This document shows positions 35,801-44,157 of a stretch of DNA of 64,000 bases, piece by piece. A program made the translations under genes and the position numbers. The notes under the pieces were generated by a model. That model was given only the letters and a program-made list of their open reading frames with translations. It did not search any database and was not told the origin of the DNA. Location of the stretch: NCBI RefSeq assembly GCF_011682045.1, contig NZ_VVIW01000005.1:62001-126000 (forward strand). Direction: 5' to 3'. Position 1 is the stretch's first letter, and each line of letters begins with the position of its first letter. This stretch comes from Massilia aquatica. GTDB lineage: Bacteria; Pseudomonadota; Gammaproteobacteria; Burkholderiales; Burkholderiaceae_D.

Positions 35801-36361
35801 TCAGGCGACTGCCATGAGCGACGGCGCCGCCCGGGGTGCGCTGTCGTAGGCGCGTTGCAGCGCCAGGCGGCGCGGGTCGGCGCTGTCCGGCGCGGCGCTG
35901 TCCGGCGCGGCGCTGTCCACACTGGCGGCCGATGGCGTTTGCGTGCCTGGTTCGGCGGCCAGTCCGGCGCGTGCCTGTTGTTCCATTTGCGCGGCCTGGG
36001 CGGCGACGGCGCGGTCCGCGCCCGACGGATCGGCCGGCGCCAGCGCGGCCGCCGCGATGGCGCGCGAGCGAGCGATGGTCTCCTGCGGTGTGGCGCCGGG
36101 CGAGGTATCGATCTGTACTTCGCCGCCGATGGCGTAGTTGACGCCATTCGGTCCGCGCTGGTAGGTATAGCTGGCGCCGGAGAGTGCCAAGCCACCGGCG
36201 GCGGCCAGGTGGGCCTGCTCGTGCTGGCGTACTTCGGCATCGCGCGACTTGAGCTTGTCGACCTGGGCCAGCGCCTCGGGCGTCAGTCCGGTGCGCGCAG
36301 GGGCCGGCCGCGCGCTGGTGGCGGCGGAAACTGCGCTGGCGCTGGCGGCGACGCTGCTCAT
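35801..36361 (-). CDS. Putative metalloprotease-like protein (SprA-related)
   Basis: This 186-residue protein matches the small SprA-related / putative metalloprotease family: VRQHEQAHLAAAGG contains HEQAH (His47-His51), followed by YTYQRGPNGVNYAIGGEVQID and TIARSRAIAAAALAPADPS. A low-complexity AAPDS repeat occupies residues about 158-172. The ATG at 36361 follows better than the upstream one at 36403. It has no signal peptide. Protease activity is predicted only from the motif. Confidence 0.78.
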   Translation of the reverse strand: MSSVAASASAVSAATSARPAPARTGLTPEALAQVDKLKSRDAEVRQHEQAHLAAAGGLALSGASYTYQRGPNGVNYAIGGEVQIDTSPGATPQETIARSRAIAAAALAPADPSGADRAVAAQAAQMEQQARAGLAAEPGTQTPSAASVDSAAPDSAAPDSADPRRLALQRAYDSAPRAAPSLMAVA

Positions 36362-36444
36362 GATGGGGCGCGTGTGGAGTTGCGGATGCCTTGATGATAA
36401 CAAATTGATGGGCTGTGCATACGTCGCCTGCGCGCCGGCGTGGC

Positions 36445-36612
36445 ATGATCAGGATCGAGGGCGGCTGCCATGCCGAACCGGGCAAGTTGAAACGCTATCC
36501 GGGGCTGTTCAGCAAATTCCCCGGTGCCCGGAATGCCGGTGTGGCGGTGGCCGAAGAGGCGTGGGCCTTCTTCAAGGACAAGCGCTCAGGCTTGCAGCCC
36601 ATGCCCGCATAA
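36445..36612 (+). pseudogene. Fragment resembling the C-terminus of a PHB-depolymerase-like esterase
   Basis: This reading frame gives 55 residues. RIEGGCHAEPG and VAEEAWAFFKDKR resemble the end of alpha/beta hydrolase esterases of the PHB depolymerase type, where a His-containing GGGH motif is followed by an EEAWxFF helix. No upstream catalytic domain is present, so this is probably a remnant. It could also be a small independent ORF. Confidence 0.4.
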
Positions 36613-36617
36613 GGGCG

Positions 36618-37151
36618 TCAGGCCGGCGCCAGGTCGAGCAGGTACAGCGCGCCGTCGACCTGCGCGCCGTCGACGACGGCAAGATTGGGCAAGTCGCGCG
36701 CGTGCACGAAGCCGCATTTGCGCAGCACCGCCGCCGATCCCCCGTTGGCGTGCGTGATCTCGGCGCGCAGTTCTTTCAGTTGCCAAACCGTGCGCGCCAG
36801 CCCGACCAGATTGCGCAGGGCGAACGTGGCCAGGCCCTTGCCGGTCTGGTCGCGCGCGATGCGGTAGCCCACTTCGGCCGATCCCTCGGCGCGGTCGATG
36901 CCCTTCAGGTTGGCGCGGCCGACGATGCGCCCGTTCTCATCGAGCAGCACGCACGGATGCCAGGCGCCGCTGGCATGGCCTTGCAGGTACTGCGCAATGT
37001 GGCGCGCCACGCCGCCGGGCGAATAGAAGCCCGGCTCGCGCGCTTCCACGTGGCGTTCGAACCAGGCGCGGTTGGCCAGTTCAAACGTCAGCAGGGCCTC
37101 GGCGTCACCCTGCGCGAGGAGGCGCATGGTGTGGGCGCAGGCGCCTGTCAT
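36618..37151 (-). CDS. GNAT-family N-acetyltransferase
   Basis: This 177-residue acyl-CoA N-acyltransferase has the RimJ/RimL-type pattern: LENRAWFERHV-like NRAWFERHVEAREPGFY, then EVGYRIARDQTGKGLATFALRNLVGLA with the Q/RxxGxG/A CoA-binding motif, then AEITHANGGSAAVLRKCGF. The start overlaps the thioesterase stop by 4 bases (37151), and the longer ORF to 37394 lies within that gene. The substrate is unknown; ribosomal-protein-type acetylation is possible. Confidence 0.88.
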   Translation of the reverse strand: MTGACAHTMRLLAQGDAEALLTFELANRAWFERHVEAREPGFYSPGGVARHIAQYLQGHASGAWHPCVLLDENGRIVGRANLKGIDRAEGSAEVGYRIARDQTGKGLATFALRNLVGLARTVWQLKELRAEITHANGGSAAVLRKCGFVHARDLPNLAVVDGAQVDGALYLLDLAPA

Positions 37152-37591
37152 GCCGATGCCGGCGCTGCGCTGGCGATGCTGGCCAGCACGGCGCGCACCG
37201 CGTCCGGCACGGGGACCGAACGGTTGCTGGCGCGGTCGACGTAGACATGCACGAAATGCCCTGCCGCCGCCGGCAGCGCGTCGTCGTTGCGGTACAGCGC
37301 CAGCTCGTAGCGCACGCTGGAGTTGCCCAGCTTGGCCACGCGCACGCCCACATGCACCGTGTCCGGAAAAGCGATCGAGCTGAAATACGAGCATCCCGTG
37401 TCGACCACCAGCCCGACCACGCTGTCGGCGTGGATATCGAGCACGCCGCGCGCGATCAGGAACTGGTTCACGGCGGTGTCGAAGAAGCTGTAGTAGACGA
37501 CGTTGTTAACGTGCTGGTAGGCGTCGTTGTCCATCCAGCGCGTGGGAATGGCCAGGAAATGCGGGAACGCGGAGCGGGGCGAGTCGCGCAT
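37148..37591 (-). CDS. Acyl-CoA thioesterase (4HBT hotdog fold)
   Basis: This 147-residue hotdog-fold thioesterase has the 4HBT signature RWMDNDAYQHVNNVVYYSFFDTAVN, with the catalytic Asp and the HVNN turn. The later part GCSYFSSIAFPDTVHVGVRVAKLGNSSVRYELALY is typical of YbgC-like enzymes. It overlaps the downstream GNAT gene by 4 bases. Acyl-CoA or acyl-ACP hydrolysis is inferred; substrate length is not known. Confidence 0.9.
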   Translation of the reverse strand: MRDSPRSAFPHFLAIPTRWMDNDAYQHVNNVVYYSFFDTAVNQFLIARGVLDIHADSVVGLVVDTGCSYFSSIAFPDTVHVGVRVAKLGNSSVRYELALYRNDDALPAAAGHFVHVYVDRASNRSVPVPDAVRAVLASIASAAPASA

Positions 37592-37592
37592 G

Positions 37593-38549
37593 TCAGTGCT
37601 TTACGTCGCTGGCGGCAATGAGCACTTCGACCGGCGTGTCGCCGACGAACAGCTGCGCGCAATCGACCTTGTCGAATGCGTAGTGCTTGCCGCAGAAGTC
37701 GCAGTCGATCGCCAGCTGGCCCAGTTCATCGAGGGCGCCGTCGACTTCTTCGCGTCCCAGCATCTTGAGCATGTTGCCGACTTTTTCGCGCGTGCAGCTG
37801 CAATGGAACTGCGGATGGGCCGGGTCGAACACGCGGATCGTCTCTTCCCAGAACAGGCGGTTCATCAGGGTCTGGATGTCGGTCGAGAGCAGTTCTTCCT
37901 GCTTCAGGGTCGAGGCCAGCATGACGGCGCGGTTCCAGGTCTCGAGTTCGTCGGCTTCGCTCTCTTGCTTGATCTGGTCGTCCTTGCCGCTGTGGCGCGG
38001 CAGCTTTTGCAGCAGCAGGCCGCGCGCGACGTTGTCGTCCGCCGCCAGCCACAGGCGCGTGTCGAGTTGCTCGGAACGCAGCATGTAGTTTTCGATGACG
38101 GTCGCCATGTCGTCGCCGTCGAGCGGCACGATGCCCTGGTAGGGCTGCTGGCCCGGCATCTTGTCGGCCGGGTCGAGCGTGATGACGAAGCGCGCCTTGC
38201 CGCCCGGGTTGAGCAGGTCGGTCAGGCTGGCGTCGTCGGCCACGCTGACGCCATCGGCCACCTTGGCGGTGGCACGCATGCGCAGCCCGGAATCGCATTC
38301 GACCACCAGCAGGCGCACCGGCCCGTCGCCGTGGATCTGCATGACGATGGCGCCGTTGAACTTGAGGTTGGCCGAGAGCAGGGCCGCCGCGGCGAGCATT
38401 TCGCCGAGCACCGTCTTGACCGCCGGCGGGTAGCTGTGGCGCTGCAGGATCTCGTGCCAGGTGCTTGAGATTTCGACGAATTCGCCGCGCACGGCGGCGT
38501 TGTCGAAGATGAATTTTTGCAGGGTATCTTTGTTATTGTCTGTAGTCAT
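37593..38549 (-). CDS. hslO: Hsp33 redox-regulated chaperone
   Basis: Hsp33 is a cytoplasmic holdase activated by oxidation and heat. The 318-residue protein includes the N-terminal core (LQKFIFDNAAVRGEFVEIS), and the C-terminal redox switch with CSC in HCSCTREK and CDFC in DCDFCGKHYAF, the four zinc-binding cysteines. It lies one base before the thioesterase start and 3 bases after the gamma-carbonic-anhydrase stop, so the four minus-strand genes look like one operon. Confidence 0.95.
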   Translation of the reverse strand: MTTDNNKDTLQKFIFDNAAVRGEFVEISSTWHEILQRHSYPPAVKTVLGEMLAAAALLSANLKFNGAIVMQIHGDGPVRLLVVECDSGLRMRATAKVADGVSVADDASLTDLLNPGGKARFVITLDPADKMPGQQPYQGIVPLDGDDMATVIENYMLRSEQLDTRLWLAADDNVARGLLLQKLPRHSGKDDQIKQESEADELETWNRAVMLASTLKQEELLSTDIQTLMNRLFWEETIRVFDPAHPQFHCSCTREKVGNMLKMLGREEVDGALDELGQLAIDCDFCGKHYAFDKVDCAQLFVGDTPVEVLIAASDVKH

Positions 38550-38552
38550 TGT

Positions 38553-39077
38553 TTATCCAATCTTTTTCAGTTGCGTCTTGAACAGCTGGGCACGCGCCAC
38601 GTAGCTGGCGGCGCTGCCTTCGAGGCGCGCGATGTCGTCTTCGTCCAGGGTGCGCACGGCCTTGGCCGGGGCGCCGATGATCAGCGAGTAGTCCGGGAAT
38701 TGTTTGCCTTCGGTTACCAGGGCACCGGCGCCGACCAGGCAACCCTTGCCGATCTTCGCGCCGTTCAGGATCACGGCCTGGATGCCGATCAGCGTGCCAT
38801 CGCCCACGGTGCAACCGTGCAGCATGGCCTGGTGGCCGATGGTCACCTTGCTGCCGATGGTGAGCGGAAAGCCTATGTCGGTGTGCATGACCGTGCCTTC
38901 CTGCACATTGCTGCCGGCGCCGATGGTGATGCGCTCGTTGTCGCCGCGCAGCACGGCGCCGGACCAGACCGAGGTATTGGCCTCCAGCGTCACTTTGCCG
39001 ATCAGGCTGGCCGAATCGGCGACGTAGGCGGACTCGTGAATCTCGGGCGCGTGCTCGCCCAGTTGGTAGATAGCCAT
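38553..39077 (-). CDS. Gamma-carbonic anhydrase family protein (YrdA type)
   Basis: This 174-residue left-handed beta-helix protein shows hexapeptide repeats: [44 protein letters not shown], then [33 protein letters not shown]. The three metal-binding histidines are in [14 protein letters not shown]. Family members are trimeric, but many lack strong carbonic anhydrase activity. It is the first gene of the minus-strand group with hslO. Confidence 0.92.
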   Translation of the reverse strand: MAIYQLGEHAPEIHESAYVADSASLIGKVTLEANTSVWSGAVLRGDNERITIGAGSNVQEGTVMHTDIGFPLTIGSKVTIGHQAMLHGCTVGDGTLIGIQAVILNGAKIGKGCLVGAGALVTEGKQFPDYSLIIGAPAKAVRTLDEDDIARLEGSAASYVARAQLFKTQLKKIG

Positions 39078-39269
39078 ATTGGTGTCTGGAAGCGTTGGAA
39101 TGGCGCTATTTTACGCCGCCCCGGCGCTTTCGACGCGGCCTGGCTATTTCCAGCCGCGTCGAGGGGATGATGTTGGGCGTTTTCTTCTAATCACAAGGCG
39201 GGGCGGCGCAAACGTATTTGTTTCGCGTAGGATTGTTTTCTTTTCTGACACAATTACCTTGGAGGCATC

Positions 39270-40430
39270 ATGCGATTGTTCGCTGTTGCGCGCCTGGCCG
39301 TCGCGCTGGCCACGTCACTGGCCATCTGCGGCGCGCTGGCGGCACCGGCGGCTGGCGCGGCTGATTTCACCACCACCGCTGGCTATGCCGACGCTTGCCG
39401 CGAAGTAGCGCGCGGGGCCGTTCCCAGGGATGACGATGCGCGCGTGGCCGCCGTCATCTGCCGCGACACGGCGCTGGTCAGCCAGATCGTGACCTGGGCC
39501 AGCGAAGGCATGAAGCGGATGGACAAGCAGCGCAAGCCCGAGGAATCCATCGTGGTCGAGGTGAGGAAGGAGATCGACTACGTGATCGCCGAACTCGGCG
39601 CCACGCGCAAGTTGCTGGCCCAGATCAAGCTGGGCAAGCGCAAGTCGCTGCGGCTGGCGCCGGCGCAGTGGGCGCGCGATATCGACGGCGATGGCACCGT
39701 CAAGCTGTGGGAGAAATACCTGTTTGCCCTGCCCAAGCGCGGTCAGCAGGGTTTCCGCGTGACGGCGCCGAGCAACGAGCAGGCCTACTACGACAGCGAA
39801 TATAAGCTGGGCGCGGTCATCCGCGTCGACCAGAGCGATATTCTATGGTCGCTCTCGTACCATCATTTCATCGAGGGCATGCTGACCAATCTGCGTGCCT
39901 TCGAGCTGGACGACAAATTCGACGGCCTGATCCTGGCGCGTCCGGCATTGCTGAAAGCGGCGCACAAGTTGATCGGCGACGGCTTTGTATTATCGGGGAA
40001 AATGCGCCAGGAAGTGCTGGCCGAGACCGATGACGATGAGGAGTGGATCGGCAATCCGAAGCAGGCGGGCAGCGTGTTCCCGCTGCCGCTCGACGCGGCC
40101 GACTTTGCCAGCTGGGGGAGGATGCTCAAGGAGATGTCGGCACTGTGGCAGGGGCGTACCTTGCTGCCGGCCACGCAGGGCGGGCGCGGGATGCTGGCGG
40201 TCATGGCGCCTTTGTGTCCCGAGGGGAGCGGGCTGAACTTGGCTAAGTTGTATCTGCATCCGCCGGCGGCAGGTAGCGTCTACAGCTTCCACAATACCAG
40301 GCTGCCGGCGGGCAGTTGCCAGCGTATCGACAAGGCGCATCCGCTGTCGCCGCTGCCGCAGATGGCCGAGCAGGCCGCGAGCACCGATACGGGCATGGGA
40401 TTTTTGCGGTATTTGTACTGGACTAACTGA
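39270..40430 (+). CDS. Secreted protein with an EF-hand-like loop, unknown family
   Basis: I do not recognise this 386-residue protein. It has a signal peptide (about 1-30, ending GAA or AGA). Residues 137-148 read DIDGDGTVKLWE, which fits an EF-hand calcium loop at every key position (D1, D3, D5, G6, V8, E12). A nearby helix rich in Lys/Arg precedes it. The rest is soluble and rather helical, with four cysteines. It stands alone; GGAG precedes the ATG. Calcium binding is a hypothesis. Confidence 0.75.
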   Translation: MRLFAVARLAVALATSLAICGALAAPAAGAADFTTTAGYADACREVARGAVPRDDDARVAAVICRDTALVSQIVTWASEGMKRMDKQRKPEESIVVEVRKEIDYVIAELGATRKLLAQIKLGKRKSLRLAPAQWARDIDGDGTVKLWEKYLFALPKRGQQGFRVTAPSNEQAYYDSEYKLGAVIRVDQSDILWSLSYHHFIEGMLTNLRAFELDDKFDGLILARPALLKAAHKLIGDGFVLSGKMRQEVLAETDDDEEWIGNPKQAGSVFPLPLDAADFASWGRMLKEMSALWQGRTLLPATQGGRGMLAVMAPLCPEGSGLNLAKLYLHPPAAGSVYSFHNTRLPAGSCQRIDKAHPLSPLPQMAEQAASTDTGMGFLRYLYWTN

Positions 40431-40502
40431 GATGACGGATTGGGTCATGGCCTGCCTCTTTACCAGGCAACCATGTCGCATTGTCATGCAAGGAATTGAT
40501 TG

Positions 40503-40949
40503 GTGAAATGGGCTATGACAGTACAGTTATTGACTGTGGACGATGACGATGACGAAACAGGCGTCGTGACAATGCTGATCGATGGCGTTGAAATAGCGGC
40601 CATGAATTGCCTTTGGCAAGGTAACAATGGTGCCGTCGGGCCCACGGCCGGATCGCAGTTCGAGCCGGCCTTTTCCTGCCTGTTCGATGGGTCCGGGCAT
40701 GTGGACTGGAGATCCCTGTTCGCTGGAAATCCTGGCGCGGAAAAGCGTCTTCACCGCACAGGGCTGTGGTCGTACCGAGCCCTTGGCCAGATTGTGGAAA
40801 TCGAAACGGACGATCATGCAGCGCTGGCCGACTGCGGGGGCTGTCTGATCCCGTTGCCCATCACAATGTCCGATCCTGACTGTGTTGGTGCCTACGTTGG
40901 ATTTGATATTCAACGGCTTTCCGTCTCGGTTCGGTTGACTTCTGCGTGA
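40503..40949 (+). CDS. Hypothetical protein
   Basis: This protein of about 148 residues is not recognised. It is acidic near the N-terminus (TVDDDDDETG), has several cysteines and looks like a soluble beta-rich protein. The GTG at 40503 fits an AAGGAA ribosome site; TTG at 40500 or ATG at 40515 are also possible. Its base composition is lower in GC than its neighbours, and it precedes a patch with a broken antitoxin and mazEF, so acquisition by transfer is possible. Confidence 0.55.
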   Translation: MKWAMTVQLLTVDDDDDETGVVTMLIDGVEIAAMNCLWQGNNGAVGPTAGSQFEPAFSCLFDGSGHVDWRSLFAGNPGAEKRLHRTGLWSYRALGQIVEIETDDHAALADCGGCLIPLPITMSDPDCVGAYVGFDIQRLSVSVRLTSA

Positions 40950-41112
40950 CACGTGCATACTGTGACACGAGAGATGCCGTTGTTGACAGCGGGCAATGAA
41001 ACCAGCAGTAACGCGAACGACGCCAATGGGCATCCCGCTTCAATCATCGACTGCGACCAACGAGTCGGCCAAATTCCCTCAAACCGTCATGTTCCTGGGC
41101 GGCGAGGAGGTA

Positions 41113-41400
41113 ATGAAGCGGAAAATCGAGACCAAACTCGACGTTCATGCACTCATCATGGAAGGATTTCCCGATGCAGTCATGACGTATCTGGTGCAGA
41201 ACATCCCGGAATGACGGAATCCGGAATTCCTTCAAAAACGGTGGGTATAAGCAGACGCCCGTCGCCGCGCAAGAATGGTGTGCACAAGCTTCTGACCAGC
41301 GAGCAAAGCAGCAAAGCGTGGAATTTTGCCGAGTTAATGACCCAGGCACACTCGACACCCGCTTGCATCCGCCTGAATGAAGCGGGAAGGACAGAGCGCA
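41113..41400 (+). pseudogene. Frameshifted Xre/MbcA/ParS-type antitoxin remnant
   Basis: The first frame (from a GAGGAGG ribosome site) reads DVHALIMEGFPDAVMTYLVQ and stops at 41214. In another frame from about 41211 the sequence continues TVGISRRPSPRK and LLTSEQSSKAWNFAELM. Together these match the N-terminal and central parts of DUF2384 Xre/ParS antitoxins, where a GISxRT helix is followed by an LSxEQSxRAWxFAE helix. The C-terminal part is missing and there is no adjacent RES-type toxin gene. A single frameshift near 41210 explains the two frames. Confidence 0.55.
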
Positions 41401-41414
41401 TGACCAACCTCTGC

Positions 41415-41450
41415 TTGACTAGTCAAATACGGTATCTACAATGTAGATAC
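41415..41450 (+). promoter_or_regulatory. Promoter and palindromic operator of mazEF
   Basis: TTGACT (41415-41420) and TACAAT (41437-41442) are spaced by 16 bases. The 19-base palindrome GTATCTACAATGTAGATAC (41432-41450) has perfect 9-bp arms around a central A and covers the -10. TTGACTAGTCAA (41415-41426) is a second palindrome. Autoregulation by the antitoxin pair is expected. Confidence 0.78.
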
Positions 41451-41464
41451 ATAGTGTGGTAAAA

Positions 41465-41716
41465 ATGGAATTATCCGTGCAGAAGTGGGGTAACAGCGCC
41501 GCAGTGCGCTTACCGACCGAGTTATTGAGCGTGCTCAAGGTGACTCTGGGTGACAAGCTGACCGTCAACGTGCAAGAGGACGGGGTGTTGCTGAAAGTAA
41601 AACGGCCTGTCTATGCGCTGGCCGATCTGGTGGCCCAGTGCGACCTCTCGGCACCCGAGCCACCCGATCTCGCCGCCTGGAGCAATATCAAGCCTGTCGG
41701 GCGCGAGGCGTGGTAA
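41465..41716 (+). CDS. MazE-family antitoxin
   Basis: This 83-residue AbrB/MazE-type DNA-binding antitoxin has the swapped-hairpin motif LSVQKWGNSAAVRLPTELLSVL, KVTLGDKLTVNVQ and EDGVLLKVKRP, then a C-terminal toxin-binding tail. The ATG at 41465 is used; a GTG at 41456 would add MVK. Its stop overlaps the toxin GTG. It should neutralise the downstream MazF and bind the palindromic operator upstream. Confidence 0.9.
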   Translation: MELSVQKWGNSAAVRLPTELLSVLKVTLGDKLTVNVQEDGVLLKVKRPVYALADLVAQCDLSAPEPPDLAAWSNIKPVGREAW

Positions 41717-42057
41717 AACGCGTCAAATTCGGGCGCGGTGATATTGTCATGGTCAATCTGGACCCGACCGCAGGCCATGAACAAAAAGGGATGCGACCTG
41801 CGCTGGTACTGTCGACCAGCGTATTTAACGCCTTGGGCCTCGCTCTGGTAGCGCCGATCACGCAAGAAGGAGACTTTGCGCGGCATGCTGGTTTCGCTGC
41901 GCCCTTGAGTGGATCCGGCACGACAACCCAAGGTACTGCCTTGGTTAATCAGGTGCGTATGCTCGACCTGGAAGCGCGCGGCGCCAAGCGGGTGGAAACA
42001 GCGCCGGAGTTTGTCGTTGATGATGCGCTGGCACGCCTGCGCGCCATCATCGATTAA
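41710..42057 (+). CDS. MazF/PemK-family endoribonuclease toxin
   Basis: This 115-residue toxin of the MazF/ChpB family cleaves RNA at short sequences. The motifs GDIVMVNLDPTAGHEQKGMRPALVLS and ALVAPITQEGD are characteristic, with the conserved Arg and Thr residues present. The start is a GTG that overlaps the last codons of mazE. Specificity cannot be read from sequence. It looks intact, in contrast to the broken antitoxin remnant directly upstream. Confidence 0.9.
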   Translation: MVKRVKFGRGDIVMVNLDPTAGHEQKGMRPALVLSTSVFNALGLALVAPITQEGDFARHAGFAAPLSGSGTTTQGTALVNQVRMLDLEARGAKRVETAPEFVVDDALARLRAIID

Positions 42058-42167
42058 GCGACGATGCCCAGCCGCAGCGCTTGACCTCAAGCCCGCTTGC
42101 GGTTTTATCGTGGCATCGGTTGCTCCCGATCGATTGACGCAGCCGCAACGCATAAAAGGTTCTCCGG

Positions 42168-42187
42168 TATAATTCGAACGGTCGTTC
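42168..42187 (+). promoter_or_regulatory. Candidate promoter -10 and GAACG-CGTTC operator
   Basis: TATAAT (42168-42173) is followed by GAACG (42176-42180), GT, and CGTTC (42183-42187). Inverted GAACG-N2-CGTTC sites are often bound by TetR-type repressors. The nearest TTGAC is too far upstream (28-base spacer), so the promoter call is weak. Confidence 0.35.
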
Positions 42188-42209
42188 TTTTTTATTCCCG
42201 AGTCCTCCC

Positions 42210-43085
42210 ATGAAACCTTCCCGTTCCGAATTCCTGACCGTGCGCGGCTTGCGCACCCACGTGCGCCACTGGGGCAGGGAGGGCGCGCCCAAGCTGTTCA
42301 TGGTGCATGGCTGGATGGATGTGTCGGCCTCGTTCCAGTTCGTGGTCGATTGCCTCCAGCAAGACTGGCATGTGATTGCGCCCGACTGGCGCGGCTTCGG
42401 GCTGTCCGAACGCAGCCACTCCGACACCTATTGGTTCCCCGACTACGTGGCCGACCTCGACGCCATGCTCGACCATTACGCGCCGGGCCAGGCGGTCAAC
42501 CTGCTCGGTCACAGCATGGGCGGCAATGTGGTTGGTATTTACGCTGGCGCCAGACCCGACCGGGTGCGCCGCCTGATCAACCTGGAAGGCTTCGGCATGC
42601 CCGCCTCCAGGCCGGAAAAGGCGCCGGCGCGCTATGCCAAGTGGCTCGACGAGATGCGCGCGCCGCCGTCGCTGCGCACCTATCCGAGCCAGGCGGCGGT
42701 GGCGGCGCGCCTGCAAAAGACCAATCCGCGCCTGCTTGATGCGCGCGCGCAGTTCCTGGCGCAGCACTGGGCGGCGCAAAACGACGCCGGCGAGTGGGAA
42801 ATCCTGGGCGACCCGAACCACAAAAAGCCGACCCCGCTCGGCTACCAGGTGGAAGAAGTGATGGCCTGCTGGTCGGCCATCAGCGCGCCGGTGCTGTGGG
42901 TCGAGGCCGAGGATACCAATATGTGGCAGTGGATGGGGCCGCGCGAAGAAGCGCGCATCGAGGTCGACCGCCGCCTGGGGCACCTGAAGACGGTCACTTC
43001 GCGCATGATGAAGGACGCCGGCCATATGCTGCATCACGACCAGCCGGAGCAGCTGGCGACGATGGTGGAAGCGTTTTTGGCGTAG
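42210..43085 (+). CDS. Alpha/beta hydrolase
   Basis: This 291-residue hydrolase has the oxyanion region MVHGWMDVSASFQF, the nucleophile elbow LLGHSMGGN with Ser102, and His in KDAGHMLHHDQ. The acid residue is probably in VEAEDTN. No signal peptide is seen. It resembles esterase/epoxide-hydrolase-like enzymes with a small cap domain; the substrate is unknown. It may be controlled by the GAACG-CGTTC site upstream. Confidence 0.88.
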   Translation: MKPSRSEFLTVRGLRTHVRHWGREGAPKLFMVHGWMDVSASFQFVVDCLQQDWHVIAPDWRGFGLSERSHSDTYWFPDYVADLDAMLDHYAPGQAVNLLGHSMGGNVVGIYAGARPDRVRRLINLEGFGMPASRPEKAPARYAKWLDEMRAPPSLRTYPSQAAVAARLQKTNPRLLDARAQFLAQHWAAQNDAGEWEILGDPNHKKPTPLGYQVEEVMACWSAISAPVLWVEAEDTNMWQWMGPREEARIEVDRRLGHLKTVTSRMMKDAGHMLHHDQPEQLATMVEAFLA

Positions 43086-43183
43086 CCGGGATGGGGCAAG
43101 CGGCCACGCGCCGCGTCAATCGCTCAGTGAGCGTACAATAAAGCCTGACCCAACCCGTTGCCGATCCCGAGCCTTGCCTGCGT

Positions 43184-44017
43184 ATGCAAAATGTAGATCT
43201 CCATTGTCACTCGACCGTGTCCGACGGTGTCCTGGCGCCCGCCGCCGTTGCCGCCTACGCCCATAAAGCGGGGGTGGACGTCTGGGCCCTGACCGACCAC
43301 GACGAAGTCGGCGGCGTGGCCGCCGCGCGCGAGGCCGCCGGCGCGCTGGGCATGCGCTTTGTGTCCGGCGTCGAAATCTCGATCACCTGGGCCAACCAGA
43401 CCGTGCATATCGTCGGCCTGCAGATCGACGAGAACAATCCCGGCCTGGTGCAGGGCCTGGCCGCCACCCGCAGCGGACGCGATGCGCGCGGGCGCGAGAT
43501 GGCCGCCCAGCTGGCCCGCGCCGGCATTCCCGGCGCCTACGAGGGCGCGCTCAGGTTCGTCGACAATCCCGACCTGATCTCGCGCACCCATTTCGCGCGC
43601 CATCTGGTCGAGTCGGGCGTGTGCGCCAACATCCCCGAAGTATTCCGTAAATATCTGGTCGAAGGCAAACCCGGCTACGTGCCACACCGCTGGGCCACCC
43701 TGGCGCAGGCGCTCGGCTGGATCCACGGCGCGGGCGGCGTTGCCGTGATCGCCCATCCGGGCCGCTACAAGCTCGGCATTGTCGGGCAGGGCGCCTTGTT
43801 CGATGAATTCAAGCAGCTCGGCGGCACCGCGATCGAGGTGGTTACCGGCAGCCATACGCCGGACCAGTATCCCTTGTACGCTGAAGAAGCGCGGCGCTAC
43901 GGTTTCCTGGCTTCGCGCGGCACCGATTTCCATGCGCCGGGCGAGTCGCGCGTCGATTTTGCCGCCTTGCCGCCGTTGCCGCGCAGCGTCAAGCCGGTCT
44001 GGCACGACTGGTTTTAA
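43184..44017 (+). CDS. PHP-domain 5'-3' exoribonuclease / nucleoside bisphosphate phosphatase (Rnm-like)
   Basis: This 277-residue metal-dependent enzyme has PHP motifs [11 protein letters not shown] (5-15), [22 protein letters not shown] and GTDFHAPGE. It matches the YciV/Rnm family, which removes 5'-terminal nucleotides from short RNAs and dephosphorylates 3',5'-nucleoside bisphosphates. Next come htpX and yciO-like genes, a common housekeeping order apart from the htpX. Metal ligands appear complete. Confidence 0.88.
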   Translation: MQNVDLHCHSTVSDGVLAPAAVAAYAHKAGVDVWALTDHDEVGGVAAAREAAGALGMRFVSGVEISITWANQTVHIVGLQIDENNPGLVQGLAATRSGRDARGREMAAQLARAGIPGAYEGALRFVDNPDLISRTHFARHLVESGVCANIPEVFRKYLVEGKPGYVPHRWATLAQALGWIHGAGGVAVIAHPGRYKLGIVGQGALFDEFKQLGGTAIEVVTGSHTPDQYPLYAEEARRYGFLASRGTDFHAPGESRVDFAALPPLPRSVKPVWHDWF

Positions 44018-44157
44018 CGGCTTGTAAGGCAGCCGGCTTAAGCGGTCCTGAACAGCGCCGTCCCTGCCATGGCAAAGGCGGCGCGGCTCTTGTATTTGTC
44101 ACGCACCAGCCTTATCTTATTCTCCTGTCCACCAATGCCGAAGCCGGGAGGCTTGCC

